From: Torreya grandis
Taxonomy: Eukaryota; Streptophyta; Pinopsida; Cupressales; Taxaceae
DNA length: 64,000 bases
Assembly (NCBI GenBank): GCA_037957365.1
Contig: JARHVA010000021.1
Span: forward strand, 1,059,001-1,123,000
Direction of reading: 5' to 3'
Shown: in pieces, positions 1 through 12,939 of the stretch
Layout of the letters: every line of letters starts with the position of its first letter
How positions within the stretch are numbered: position 1 is the first letter of the stretch
Notes under the pieces: model-generated
What the model saw: the letters and a program-made list of their open reading frames with translations, nothing else
What the model was told of the DNA's origin: nothing
Databases searched by the model: none
Program-made: the position numbers and the translations under genes

Positions 1-180
1 GACTCATATCGACCACACTACATCTTTAACTTAAGTTTGTGCATAATGAAAAATTGCATACTATTCATAGCCCATCTTTTGAGTTATCTATCCCACCTTT
101 GAAACAACATGAGATGAGATAGTACCTATAATGATTCTTTAAAATTAAATCATTCAACCTCATATGGTCTCTAATACACT

Positions 181-322
181 TCCATCACTTTCAATTATGA
201 TTTCTACTATTCTTTTCTATACAACTTTAACATCCTGAATCAAAACTCCTTTCCATCACTTTCAATTATGATTTCTACTATTCTTTTCTATACAACTTTA
301 ACAACCTGAGTCAGAACTCCTA
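181..322. repeat. 71-bp direct tandem duplication, two copies
   Basis: The block starting tccatcactttcaattatg at 181 recurs at 252 with only a few changes, giving two head-to-tail copies of about 71 bp. No coding content is visible. The first 180 bases are AT-rich and unrecognised. Confidence 0.85.
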
Positions 323-1264
323 ACATTAAGACTCCTACAGTTATACCTTCAAGACATATGATACCCAATCATCCACTCCTAAAATTAATTTACAATCTCT
401 TATAATAATTCATATCAAAACACCTATTTCAGCTTTAATTTTGCCATAACATATTCAAACTTACGTCAAAATTTATATTAAATTTGGTATACTTTTTATA
501 ATTAAAATCTATAAATACTTATGGTGATGAAATACGAAAATATGATTTTATTCTTTTAAAGAAAATACAAAATATATATTTCAATAAATAAGTGGAGAAA
601 AAAAATGGATGTAATTGAACTTTGGCACGATAAATAAACAAAGACGAATTAATTAAGCAAATTGAAGTAATTAAAAATGGTTTAGAGGAAGTGAATAGAA
701 AGATCTTAACATTGACTCATTAAAATGAAAAATTAAAAGTAAATTATTGTATATTCATGTCCAAAATAAGAGAAATTGAAATATTTATGTCTGCTTACTT
801 TTTCAACAAAATTTGTTCTTCTTTATGAATTCGTGTGCAAATTACTTTATGATTGTCGAGGTTTGCAAGTCCTTTTAAACTTTAAAAAATAAATTAGATC
901 CGTATGGTGATGATAGGTGGGAATATGATTTTCTCCTTACTATGAATATAAGGTACATTTCATATGCAACACATATGACATAAAACATATATATTTCATT
1001 TTAGTCTATTTGACATTAAAATCTAAGGTTATGTCTTATATTTGAAGTGGATCATTTATTTTTTTAAAGAAAGGGAATGAAGTATGAAAATTTTTGTTTA
1101 GAAATTATATTATATAAGGTAATTTTTTAATGAGAAAAGGGAGAGGAGAAATGTTTAAATTTTCAATTTCTTCTTATTATTTAGATTTTAATTATTATTA
1201 TTGGTATTTTTGTTGTTAAGAGTATTTGAAAGGTTTGGAAACTTTTTAACTGATACTTATATTT
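323..1264. other. AT-rich stretch with nothing recognised
   Basis: About 940 bases of AT-rich sequence with short homopolymer runs. No open frame, domain or repeat structure could be recognised on either strand. Confidence 0.6.
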
Positions 1265-2830
1265 AAATGGAGATGATTTCATTTATGGGTTGTCTCTCAG
1301 TTTCCACTCATTGTGATGGTCTCCTAACGAAGTGTCATTCGCTCTTGTGCCTTAGATCAAGATCCACCAACTATTTAGAAAATTAATCAAGGTCATTTCT
1401 GACCTATTTTGTAAGTAAATTAGGGACTAGGTTCCAAGGTAAGTTCTCAAGATTTAGTATAATTTGCAGGCTAGTGACCAAGAGTTTATCTTGAAAATTC
1501 AATACTCTATACCTAAAGTGCATCTCCAAAAAATTGGAGTTCAATTTCACTCAACATGGTAGATTGATTGGAAATGCCTTGTTGAGACATCATTCTTCTA
1601 GTACCAACCTTGGTTAGGTTATCAACTCCTCTCTCCTCAACTCCTTCAAGTTAATGGTCTCAATGCCAAGTGGAATTTAAACTCCACAGAACAAGTTTGG
1701 AAAATAAGGTTTGAATGTGTGTGGAATGCCATTATTGATCCCAAACAAGCACACATTTCTGGTGTATTCTTTATCATGGGCTTCCAATTGGCCCCTGATT
1801 CGTTCACGTGGGAATGACACATCCCATCTACTTAGTTTGCAATCACCCAAAATCTATAAAACATGTTTTTATGTTTTGTAAGCATGCATAGTCAGGCTAG
1901 GTCTAAATTCATAAATTTTTAAACCCTTCATTTTAAAAATGTTTACCCTGAAGATGTTGCTTTAGGGGACTCAGTCATGATTCCTACAATAATTACGCAA
2001 ATATGGCATATTATTCGAGCTCAATTTCTCTTTCAATTATGGAAAAATATAGATGATGCTATTTTTTTTTCATGCTTCTTTTGAAGATTAATTCCCTACT
2101 AATAATAAGGCTAATGTTATATCTAATGTTATGCTTCATATATAGGATGAAGTAGAGAAAGTGCATTTAGAGGTGGAACACATTTAGACTTTAATAGATG
2201 ATTGGGGGAATGACCTTGTGTTGTTAGTTGGGTCCCTCTTGACACTCCTCATCGTCAGTCTCCCCCATGACACCACAAATTTAGAGAGTAGGGGATAACC
2301 CACTCTTGGAGTAGTCATTGTAGTGACTCCCCTCAGTAGATTTTTCCATCGCCACCTGTGAGTCATCTTACTAGTGGTGGGTCTAGGTGGTCAACACCTT
2401 TGTAAGGGAAATTCCATCAGTTAACACTTACCATTTCTCCCTCTAGGAAGGATGTTGTTGATGATAAATACAAATAAAAAGACATTGATGGTTAAGAGCC
2501 CATACCTGATATAGTAGACCTCAGTGCTACAAGTGGTTTGGGGGGAGGGGGGCAAGTTTAGGGAGATAAATTGGATAATCCACCACCTCCTCCACCAGTA
2601 CATGTTGTTTATCATATTACTCAATGTTTTATCTTATTTTTTAATTACCTTTTTATGGTTATAGTTTTATGTGTTTTTGCCTTCTTGGTTGAAAAACTTG
2701 TTAAGATAACTTGAGAAATGCTTCTTGGCTTTGGTTGATGTGATTGCCATGAAGTGTGATCACTCCAGTCACTTTTTTTTGTAAGAATTGATTTGTTATG
2801 TTGTGTTATATTAATATATGTAATAAAAAA
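1265..2830 (+). pseudogene. Decayed LINE (L1-like) ORF2 C-terminal end and 3' tail
   Basis: Fragments in one plus-strand frame resemble the region after the reverse transcriptase of plant LINEs. Near 1690-1800 it reads VWKIRFECVWNAIIDPKQAH, like the zf-RVT segment in which a Trp-Asn motif precedes a cysteine-rich end. Near 2000-2080 it reads IIRAQFLFQLWKN, like the Trp-rich segment after it. Stops interrupt the frame. From about 2690 there is a T-rich 3' region with 'gttatgttgtgttatatt' and then an A-rich tail near 2820-2850, typical of a LINE 3' end. No endonuclease or RT core is visible, so this is 5'-truncated or fully decayed upstream. The LINE call rests on family resemblance by eye. Confidence 0.5.
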
Positions 2831-4180
2831 TTTTAATTAAAAAATAATAATAGGGAGAGAAAACATGGGAAGTAACTATACTTCAACATGAATAAATGAA
2901 GGTAAGAAAATCTAATTGTCCAAAATTAAGTAATTAAAAAGGATTTACAAGAAGAAAAGAACAAGATCTTAGCAAGTGAAAATTCAATAATTGAAATGAG
3001 AAGTAAAAGTGAAATAATGCATATTCAAGTCCAATTACTGAGACTACTAATTAAGAGAAAATGATATTTTTTTTACTTATACAAATTTCAATTGTAATAG
3101 CATGTGTGTGGTTTTTATTTCCATAATTTGATTCATAGATGATAATGTAGTGTTTATAAGAGTAAAAATCACTTTGTAGAGATCCTTGTGCTTAGATACT
3201 TTTCTAGTTAAAAATGGTTTGACTTTCTTGTTAGCAAATAGACAACGTGATGAACCATAAAGACATATATTTTAAATAACTAAATTATATAAAATAAAAC
3301 AACATGATGCATTTAACACGTTGGAAATTATCTCTAATACAATAATTAATGTAGATTACATACCTATATTAAACATTGGTGTCTTACTACAACTTAACAA
3401 TGTTAAGTATACTTTTGTAATATTAATTTACAATTATTTGAATTTCCTATTAAAAAAAAAGGAAGTGAAATATTAATATTGATACTTTAAAGTACTAAAA
3501 TAGTCAAATATTACATGATATATGAGTGTTGATAACACAAATACAATAATCATTTGGTTTAATTTATGCAGTAGATTTTTCTTAACCCTAGATTTTAGAA
3601 TATGGTGGATATAGGGTTAATAATATAGAAATAGTTCAAGTACAAGGTGATAAACTAATCTATAGTAGACCAATTAATTGGAAACTCAAATAAATTTATA
3701 TTATAAATTATAACACTAACATATGCTAAATATAGAAAGTACTAAAATTTAAAAGATATTCATTTGACTACAATACTAAAGAGAAATGACATTTAGCTAA
3801 GTTTACCATGCACAGGTAGACCTAGATTGTAAACAAGTGTAAACTATGCAGGATCAGTCGTCAGACTCTATAAATTATACTTTTGTATCCACAAACACTA
3901 CTATCAAATCTGGACACTACCGTTGATGCTCTTGTTTGACTATGATGCAAGTGTTTAGTATGAAATAATAAATGGATCTAGATGCAACCAACTTCATTAT
4001 TCTAAGTTTTTAGTAACCTTTCTACTGATATATTCAGATATGGGATACAAGTTGTCACTCTTTGTTGATTTATCAAACCCTCGATCTACACCCTTCTTCA
4101 CCCTTACAATGGATGTATTAAAAATGGGTTAGTAGGTTCATAGTGTCAAGCTAATCTCAAAGACTCATCTATCAATGCAC
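2831..4180. other. AT-rich DNA, no gene seen
   Basis: Roughly 1.3 kb of AT-rich sequence following the LINE-like tail. Part of it (around 3880-4000) resembles sequence near 56,400-56,500, suggesting both belong to one dispersed retroelement family. No coding frame is supported. Confidence 0.5.
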
Positions 4181-4236
4181 ACTACCTACATAGTTAATAC
4201 TCTAAGGAGGGCCTTAGACTTATGTAATTCTCCCCC
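4181..4236. repeat. Conserved hairpin-capable block (copy 1)
   Basis: Contains 'cctacatag' followed about 25 bases later by 'gggccttagact' and 'atgtaattctc'. The same ordered block recurs at 21,355-21,974 (four times) and 57,165-57,221 although the surrounding DNA differs. CTACAT and ATGTAG can pair as an outer stem; here the right arm has decayed to ATGTAA. Confidence 0.6.
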
Positions 4237-5370
4237 ATGTGTGTTAAAAGTGTGTGCACAAGGGTGAAATATACTATATGATGAGGCATGTAGTGATTTA
4301 GTTTGAAATTTAACAAATATCGTTCATGGGCTTATTTTTGAATGCTTCAGTCCTATAATATAACTACTCATATGCTTGATATGAAAATAGGGAGGATTAA
4401 GGTAGGATAAATTGGTTGTGAAATTGATTGATTTAGCTTTAGTAGGTATTTGTTTGATATTTTCTAGATGAGGAATGAGAAAGATTAGACTTGTATTTAT
4501 ACAACACTTTTGAAAATATCTCATAATAGGGTTCAAAAAGACAAATAGGCATATCCATAGGTTTCAAAACATTTATAATTTAGATGACTTTTGTTAGCTG
4601 AAAAAAAGAAAAGGATATGGACACTACCATTGATGATAATGTCCTTTTATGACCAATAGTGTCCAAAAGGATAGAAAATAGGTATGGATATGAAACTGAC
4701 AATGAAATATGTTTATAAGTTTTAAATTTTATATGTATTACAAGAGACTTGGGTCATTAGAATGATATTGATCGAACTAAGAGACAAGCATTTAGACATA
4801 GTAAGATGGCAAATACGAGCTTTTCAGTAGTAGAAAAGTTTAAAATTGAAGAGTAAATCCATTATTGATATTTATCAAATGTACAATACTGAAATGTTAT
4901 AAATATTTAGTTTTAGTATTTATATTTGCCCTCTTTAATCTAGTAATGCATAAGGATGAAATTACTAGTTTAAAGGAAAGAAATGCATACCTAGGTGTGT
5001 ATAACACACCTTGCCCTTGCTTGATCCTACTTTGAATGCTTTTCTGGTGTATGCATTGCAACCAAGAGTATGCTACAGTATAAATCAATGCATATAATAT
5101 GATATTTAAAATGATTTAATCAACTCATTTTATAAATCGAGTGATATCAATAATAGTACATCTTAGTGTTATTAGTGCATCTTGGTGAATAGTATGATTG
5201 GCAAGTTTGATTTTTTTATGCAATATAATGCCATATGCACATCTAATATGTCTACACTAGAGTATGTGTGTCATAAATTTGAAAAATTATATTTCACATC
5301 TATGCAAAATTAGTGTAATGTATAAGATTATGACTCATGTATATATTTGAATAATGAAACTAAACTAGAG
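4237..5370. other. Non-coding AT-rich DNA within a dispersed repeat
   Basis: No coding sequence recognised. The segment lies between the hairpin block and the palindrome-bearing tandem repeats. The same two features occur in the same order, only about 140 bases apart, at 57,165-57,525, so the extra kilobase here may be a later insertion or lost at the other locus. Confidence 0.45.
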
Positions 5371-5665
5371 ATTGTACAAGTGTGGAGGTGATGTATTTTT
5401 GACATGCCCCCACTGAAGTCTAGAGATACTGAGTAAGTGTGTAAATATGGAAGTCATATTTTTATGACTTACTCTCACTAAAATCCAAAAATACTAATAA
5501 GGTGTATAAGTGTGGAGGTCATGTTTTCATGACATGCTCCTATTGAGATCTGAAAATATTGAGAAAGTGTATAAGTGTGAAGGTAATATTTTTAAGACAT
5601 GCACCCAATGATATTTGGAAAATGTGAAAATGTGGAGGTCATGCTTCTATGGCATGCCCCCTTTT
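5371..5665. repeat. Tandem repeats of ~75 bp, each with a small palindrome
   Basis: Four degenerate units share the pattern 'aagtgtggaggtcatg', a few T/C bases, 'catgacatgcccc', then 'actgaaatctggaaatact'. GTCATG and CATGAC form a short hairpin in most units. A related two-to-three-unit array is at 57,355-57,525. The row ends in 'gcatgccccctttttgaggt'. Non-coding. Confidence 0.7.
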
Positions 5666-6103
5666 TGAGGTGAGATAAATATAATCTGGTAGTTACCTTA
5701 CCTCAAAAAGTTAAGGTGGTTGTATATTCTATGTATGAATCCTATAGTATATTGGGATAACATATCCAAGTAGAAATATCAATTTAGCTCATAGTATGTG
5801 ATCACATCAAGTCATAAAATGCATTATATAGATCATGTCAATGTCTAAAAATTTAAAAATACAAGCTCATCAAACAATCAAGCACACACACAAGAGCACT
5901 CAATGTAATGCAAAGGAATGGTCCAAGGAGACCTCATACAATGGGCATGTTCAAATGTCACACAATTAAATGGGATGACATTTTTAATACCCAATCAACA
6001 TATAATGACATATTCAAATGTCTAAATAACATATAATGTCACAAGGGCCAACAGGTAAGAAACATGTTCAAATGTTCCACAAACAAGACAATAGTAAGTA
6101 AAA
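5666..6103. other. AT-rich DNA, no gene seen
   Basis: Contains scattered 'catgttcaaatgt' motifs around 5945-6080 but no coding frame or defined element. Confidence 0.5.
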
Positions 6104-6451
6104 AATACACTTAAGGAAGAGACAGAATAAATATCGTATAATCAACCAACATAAGCATATTATAAGTTAGTTCCTACATATATGTGTTATCAAAACATGT
6201 TATGCAACATAAATTATCAAGTACACTATGAAATATATGAGCATGGATTTAGGCATGTGTAAGCATTAGTATATAATATCAAACATAATAATGTATAAAT
6301 GATCATATAAGATATGTAACCTATATCAATCACAATCAAAGAAGAAGATGCCCCTAACATACTATATTACATGGGTAGAGGAGAGGTCCAACATATGAAA
6401 GTGTATAGATCATGTGTCTGGGTATGCCTGTATCACACTCAAAGATGCATG

Positions 6452-6507
<56 letters not shown>

Positions 6508-6550
6508 TAGGAATGAAATGATATGCTATCTTATAACATAAAGAAAATGA
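6104..6550. repeat. Left arm of a near-perfect inverted duplication
   Basis: Read on the reverse strand, this arm matches 6780-7197 almost base for base. By eye I found a single substitution (cagaata versus tagaata) plus a difference in microsatellite length. The arm includes a long (CA)n run. The spacer between arms is about 229 bp. Confidence 0.92.
6454..6506 (+). repeat. (CA)n microsatellite
   Basis: Uninterrupted AC/CA dinucleotide run of about 53 bases. The mirror (TG)n run in the right arm at 6826-6847 is only about 22 bases. Confidence 0.97.
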
Positions 6551-6731
6551 CAGATTCCAAAGTGATAATAAAATCTAGGAATGAATATTTTTGTATTTTC
6601 TGGCATATATAATTTTTTTATATTTATAAAATGTTTGAAATCTAAAAGTTATCCTATGATCCCATCCAAGGGATACTCATAGGTAGCTCCAATCTTATAA
6701 TATGGCATATAAAACTAATGGTACTACCGAG

Positions 6732-6734
<3 letters not shown>

Positions 6735-6770
<36 letters not shown>
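6735..6770. repeat. (AT)n microsatellite in the hairpin spacer
   Basis: Uninterrupted AT dinucleotide run of about 36 bases lying in the spacer between the two inverted arms. Confidence 0.95.
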
Positions 6771-6774
<4 letters not shown>

Positions 6775-6779
6775 ATCAA

Positions 6780-7197
6780 TCATTTTCTTTATGTTATAAG
6801 ATAGCATATCATTTCATTCCTAATATGTGTGTGTGTGTGTGTGTGTTTCATGCATCTTTGAGTGTGATACAGGCATACCCAGACACATGATCTATACACT
6901 TTCATATGTTGGACCTCTCCTCTACCCATGTAATATAGTATGTTAGGGGCATCTTCTTCTTTGATTGTGATTGATATAGGTTACATATCTTATATGATCA
7001 TTTATACATTATTATGTTTGATATTATATACTAATGCTTACACATGCCTAAATCCATGCTCATATATTTCATAGTGTACTTGATAATTTATGTTGCATAA
7101 CATGTTTTGATAACACATATATGTAGGAACTAACTTATAATATGCTTATGTTGGTTGATTATACGATATTTATTCTATCTCTTCCTTAAGTGTATTT
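6780..7197. repeat. Right arm of the near-perfect inverted duplication
   Basis: Reverse complement of 6104-6550. Homology stops at 'cttaagtgtattt'. Immediately after it the sequence 'gcaaggatccctacc' begins the segment related to 35,480-35,790. The two arms could fold into a hairpin of over 400 bp if transcribed. Confidence 0.92.
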
Positions 7198-7495
7198 GCA
7201 AGGATCCCTACCAAAAAACCACTTCATCTCAATATTCTCTCTATGATGAAGGAGGTTATGGAGATTGACAATCTAAATGTGTTTAGTGTGCTTACTAATA
7301 TACTCATTCAACACATGAGTAGGCTTTTAGAGATCGATGTTAGAGATACTCCACCCAGTGTGCATACCCATCCCCACCCTTATAGATCTTGTGGTGATAT
7401 ATGCACTGGACCTTTGGATGATGACAATGGTGCTTCATAGGTCTTGGATGATATACTCTTGAGTGATGAGTTTTTAGCACACATGTTTTATGTGA
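7198..7495 (+). pseudogene. Fragment of an unidentified conserved coding sequence (copy 1)
   Basis: The frame from ATG 7243 reads 65 codons to a stop at 7438, then continues past the stop as VLDDILLSDEFLAHMF. The protein shares a clear pattern with a minus-strand copy at 35,480-35,800: KEVMEID, HMSR, then DTRDTPP-like and VHT, then TGPLDDDNGAS (TRPLNDDGGAS in the other copy), then a LDDI-SDEFLAH segment. Two diverged copies with the protein pattern preserved suggest a real coding sequence, probably part of a mobile element. I do not recognise the family and assign no function. Confidence 0.5.
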
Positions 7496-8577
7496 ACATG
7501 TTGGTCTCTACACTCATGCAAGTATCTTTTATATAAAGAGAATAAGAGAGACTCTTGTTTAAGTCTAGTACGAGTTTTGAAATAGAATATTATTTTTAGA
7601 GATAGAAACTAAAAATTATCATGAAAATCAGATAATTTGGAAGAAAGAATCCCAATTGTAATAGCTAAAAGCCATTTTACAATTCATGTGAGAGATAATA
7701 GTAGAAAAATAAAGGAGAATGAAGAAGGGAAAGTCCATAATTTCCAAAGGAGAGATTCTATAGATGGATATGAAGTTCTGGAGTGTGTAAGGAGATATTC
7801 CATAATGGTCATGAAATAATCATGCTTGCCTCAAAATGGCAGTTACAAGTGCATTGATAACCCCCCCTTCATCCTCCTTACAACTTTATACATCATCTTC
7901 AACTTCTAATAGCCTCTTTGCATGCATCTTAATCATGAAAACACACTGTCTCTCTTACATTTGTCTAAAAACCTTTCAAGGAACTGTATAGTCTTCATCA
8001 TGACTCTTGAAGATCAAGTACATACCTACAAATAGGTATAATAACTCATGAAAGCTTACACAAACCCATAACATTCATGATTGAAGATCAACCCCTAATT
8101 GAGAACTTACAATCCTACCTAGGGATAACATGCTTATTAAGAAGTACTAAAAACTTGAAATCATATTGGAAATGATTTAAAACCTAGATGGAATAACACT
8201 CTGAAGAATGTGATCATGCTCTAAGACTCTTACCATCTTCTTTACCTTGTTTCAAGCTAGGACATGATCTAGGAGTATGGAGGATTGGTGTGACTTTTTT
8301 TAACTCTGCTCCTCCTTTATAGACCTGCATATGAATTCATATTTTTTACTTTTTTGACATGAAACTTGCCTTGATAGATGTTTTGGGGGTATGCAATAAT
8401 CTCATCGTTGGTTTAATCTTTCATTCTAGTGTGAAACATCTTCTAGATAGGCATCACTCTATATACAAACCTATTAAGACTTATTCAAAGCTTAACCCCT
8501 GATTAATAACCTTGAAATGATCCTTAAACTTTGTATAAATACCATAAAAAATGCTAAAATACCTTAGGGGAAGATAA
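7496..8577. other. No gene recognised
   Basis: AT-rich DNA with a short C run near 7860. A 60-codon plus-strand frame at 7637-7819 shows no recognisable motif and is probably chance. Ends where the first 556-bp array unit begins. Confidence 0.5.
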
Positions 8578-11044
8578 CTATTGTTCAGGAGCACAAAAAT
8601 ACTGACAACAAATATTATCAAAGTTGAAGCTAAAGTTAGAGAACTCCGTTTTTGGTGCTTCTTGGTTGAAAAAATGGCACTACCAACATGTTCAAAGGGG
8701 TAGATAACATCCAGGATTAGATTCTTATCCTCTCATCACACTCTATTAACAAACCCACCACCCATTTTAGGCTCAATAATGCCCTTTCCAACATAAGAAA
8801 AATGTTAAATTTTTAGCCTAACCTCATACATACATAAAATGAAAACAATAAGTCATATGCATGAACCATAAGATCCTTTATGTGAATGTGAAATACCTCT
8901 AATTTCACATTGGATAGATTGAGTATAAAATTATAGATCCATGTGTGTCACAAGTTATAGTAATGGGTCCTAAAATGCAACTTTTTGGTAATGAAGAGAC
9001 AATTTCTTGAGCTCCAACTAGCATTTTGCGTCCGAGACCCCTAGGTAAAAATATGTCACTCTAGACATGTATATATAGAAAAATTAGCTGTGATCCAATA
9101 ACCATGACATCCAAGTCCACCTATAAGCAGATTTTCACTATTACTTAGGAGTGTAGAAACACTGATAACAAATGTTGTTAGAGTTGAAGCTATAGTTGCA
9201 AAACTCTGTTTCTAGTGATTTTTGGATGAAAAATGACATTTATAACACATTAAGATGGATGTATAATATCTAGGACCAAGTTATTATCATCCCATCATGT
9301 CTATTCAATAAACCCACCACCCATTCCTGGCTCAAGAACGCCCTTCCCAACATAAGAAAAAAGTTGATTTTTAGCCTAACCTCATACATGTGTAAAATGA
9401 AAATAGTAAGTTATATGGATGAACTGTAAGATATTTATTATTCATGTGAAATATTTATAATTTCACCCCATATCATGTGAGTATAAACATAGAGAGCAAT
9501 GTGTGGAACAAGTTGTAGTAACAGGGCCTAAAATGCAACTTTTTGGTAGTGAAGAGATAACTTCTTGAGCTCCAACTGATATTTTTACCTCCAAGACCCC
9601 TAGGTGAAAATACATCACTCTAATAATGTCTATATAATAAAATTACATGTGATCCAATGACCATGATATCTAATTCCACTTTTAATCATATTTTCACTGT
9701 TGTTTAGGAGCATGAAAACACTAACAATAATGTTGTCAAATTTGAAGTTGTAGTTACAAAACACTATTTTTTATGATTCTTGGATGAAAACTAACACTAC
9801 CAACATGTCTAGAGGGATAGACAACATCTAATACTGTTTCCTTGGCCTCCCATCATGCTTGGTTGACAAATTCACCACCCATTCCAAGCTCAAGAACACC
9901 CTTATTAACACAAAAAAAAATGTTATTTTTAAACTTAAATTTAGACATGCCTAAAATTAAAATAGTAAGTCATATGGACAACCCATAAGATCCATATTAT
10001 GCATGTGAAATCCATCTAATTACACCCTAGATCAAGTGAGGATAAACTTAGAGATAAATACGTGGCACAAATTGTAGTAATAAGTCTTGAAATATAACGT
10101 TTTGGTGGTGAAGAGACAACTTTTTGAGCTCTAAATGACATCTCTAACTCTGGGACCCCCAAGTGCAAATACATCAATCTGAGCACATCAAGATAGGAAA
10201 ATTACATGTGCTTTAATGACCATGATTTCTAAGTGCACCCATAAGCACATTTTCACTACTATTCAAGAGTGTAGAAACACTAACAATAAATGTTATCAAA
10301 GTTAAAGTTGCAGTTGGACTTTATTTTTGATGCTTCTTGGATAAAAATTGGTACTACCAATATATATAGGGTGGATAACATCTAGGTCTAGGTTCTTGGC
10401 CTATCATCATGCCTGATCGACAAATCCACCACCCATTATGGGCTCAAGAATGCCCTTTCCAACACATGAAAAATGTCAATTTTTAGCCTAACTTAAAAAA
10501 TGCATAAAATAAAAATAGTAGGTCATATGGATGAACTATAAGATCCCTCTATGCATTTGAAATCTCTCTAATTTTAACTTTTATCAAGTAAGTATAAAAT
10601 TTGAGAGCATTGCGTGGGACAAGTGTAATAACAGGTCCTGAAATATAACATTTTTGGTAGTGAAAAGACAATGTTTTGAGCTCCAACTGACATTTATGCC
10701 TTCAAGACCTGTAGGTGCCAATACATCACTTTGAGCATGTCTAGATAATAAAATTACATGTGATCCAATGATAATGATGTCCAAGTCCACTCGTAAGCAC
10801 ATTTTCACTATTATTTAGGGGTGCAAAAATACTGACAATAAATGTTGTCAAAGTTGAAGTTGTAGAACTCTATTTTCAGTATTTTTTCACTAAAAACTAG
10901 AACTACCAACACATTTGGAGGGGTGGATAATGTCTAGGACTAGGTTATTGTCCTTCCATCATGCCTAGTTCATAAACCCACCACCCATTTCAAGCTCAAG
11001 AATGTCCCTAACACAAGAAAAGTGTCAATTTTTAGTCTAACTTT
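8578..11044 (+). repeat. Left arm array: five ~556-bp tandem units
   Basis: The marker 'cccaccacccatt' recurs near 8754, 9311, 9871, 10,425 and 10,976, a period of 551-560 bp. Other shared unit landmarks are 'aacactgacaa', 'aagttgaagct' and 'gtgatccaatgaccatgat'. Units are substantially diverged from each other. Small open frames inside (for example 10,584-10,808) are not conserved between units and are not genes. Confidence 0.88.
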
Positions 11045-12084
11045 AGACATGCAACTACAGGTCTATAATTACAGTCATCCACTCAATAATATAGCAGTTT
11101 AAGCCTTATGTCCAATCATTTTTATATTTGGATCAATCGAAAAAGGTCATTTTAAATATTTTTTAAGTTCTTGGTCTAATTCTTATTCTTAACCTTAAGA
11201 CATGATATTTTAGTTACTAAAAGTGGTCTAAATTGAAAACAACCCATCCAAATGGATTGAAGTTCAGTAGATAACTCTATAATAACCCCCTCTATGAATT
11301 CCAATTAGTCTCATCCTTTGAAGACTTTTAAAATGCTCTAAATAGATGATTATATCATTTAGGTCTATAAAAGTCAAGAAAGTGAGGGTTTTGGAATAGA
11401 GAAACTTGTATATCTCCTAAAGTATTATTTTAAACATAAATTGAAACCTTGTCCACACCTAGTAAATTATTATTTTAATAATATATATTTGATTTTAAAC
11501 TTTGGCATACTATCTAAAGAATATTATAAGTGACCATGTGTAATCTGACTTATGTCTAAATAAGCAAAACAAGGGTTTAAGAGACTAAAATTATCATATC
11601 TTCCAAAAGATTGAGAGATGGAGCCTATAACTTTATAGGTAGCTTGGGGAGGTTGTACAGAACATGCCTAAGGTGATTAGAGGGTCTTGGGACATATATA
11701 AGTAGTAATGAACCAAAATACACCTACAACATAGGTGTTAGCAGATAGATTTTTGAATTTTGTGAAAATTAACCATAAGAAATGACATAAATTATTGAAA
11801 CCATTTGATTAATGATTGTATTAAGGGCCATATGGATCTAATATAAGTGGTGTCATGATTTTAGGTTGAGTAGAGAAAGAGATAAAGGTGGATTGCAGAT
11901 CTGTAGACCTGAATAATAAGACTAGAAGATCAGTGTTTTGAGAGTGTAAGTTTAAATTAAGTCTTAAATAAGGGTGAAACCCTGTGTGATAGTTTGGGAG
12001 TGTCAAGGTGGACAAAATAACATTTAAATAAGCATTATAGTATTTTATTTTGTGAAAATACGTCGTGCAAGTAGGCAATTTACA
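11045..12084. other. Left-arm-only segment
   Basis: In the right arm the array runs directly into the inner segment, but in the left arm about 1.04 kb intervenes. It may be an insertion in the left arm or a deletion from the right. The 85-codon minus frame at 11,821-12,078 shows no recognisable domain. Confidence 0.5.
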
Positions 12085-12820
12085 TCAGTAAGCTTCTCTT
12101 AGGTTCAAGAATATGAAATTCTTTACTAACAATGCCAATTACATGAAGGTGGAAGCTTATTTAGACCAATAATTTACAAAAAAATATTATTAAGTAACTA
12201 AAAATTAACTTTATGCATGTACTACCTAGAAAATCAAAAACATTTGGTATAATTCATTACATCTACATTTTACAAATCAACATACCTACGTATTTCAATC
12301 TAACAAACCACTATGATCTACTCTAATCTTGATAGTATCAAGAATAGCTTCATGGTCTAACTCATGAACTTTATATAGTTTCATATATAATGGCCTCCTA
12401 TGATATTTTTATAATTTAATATTTATTGTAAGAATCAAATTTAAATAATGTAGTATCTTCCTATGCATTTCAAAGTCTTCAAACAACCATACATCTAAAT
12501 TTTTGATAGGATATCATCAAAGCCAAGTTCTAGTGACTACCACATACCTAATGGGATAGTTAATGGTTTCTCCATCTATGAATGGGGAAGTTGATTTTTT
12601 ATTTCCATCTACACAGCCATAAGTAGTAATTTATTCCTTTTTCATTGTTCTTATCTACAATAACTGTAAAAACATGTCCTGTATCACAAAAAACAAAATT
12701 TAATGACATTATCAAAATAGATAATGAGAATAAATAGTACATAATGATTAATCTTCTATCTGGTTGAACTAGGTCAGATACCTAGTCAAAGTCATGTGAC
12801 AATGTCATATTGAGAGAGTA
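12085..12820 (+). repeat. Inner part of the left inverted arm
   Basis: Reverse complement of about 29,532-30,340. Shared landmarks include 'ctaatcttgatagtatcaag', 'acatctaaatttttgatag' and 'cataagtagtaattt', each found inverted in the right arm. Its last ~250 bases are also an inverted copy of the spacer that follows each transposase-like copy (14,690-14,957 and 16,531-16,738). Confidence 0.8.
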
Positions 12821-12939
12821 AGCTTAATATGTTAGGTTTTATATGCTTATTAATAGTTTTTCTTTGCTAATGCATTAACTAACCTATTTTATGAAGACAC
12901 AAAAGACTTAATGATGCCAATACCATTAATCTCTAGGCA

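Noticed and set aside
6702..6890. 62-codon frame across the microsatellite
   Set aside because: Mostly Ile-Tyr and Cys-Val repeats from (AT)n and (TG)n runs.
6104..7197. Candidate microRNA precursor
   Set aside because: The stem is far too long and perfect for a miRNA gene. It is better described as an inverted duplication that might give siRNA.
8578..11044. Small open frames in the 556-bp array units
   Set aside because: They are not conserved in frame or start between units of the same array, so they are chance openings.
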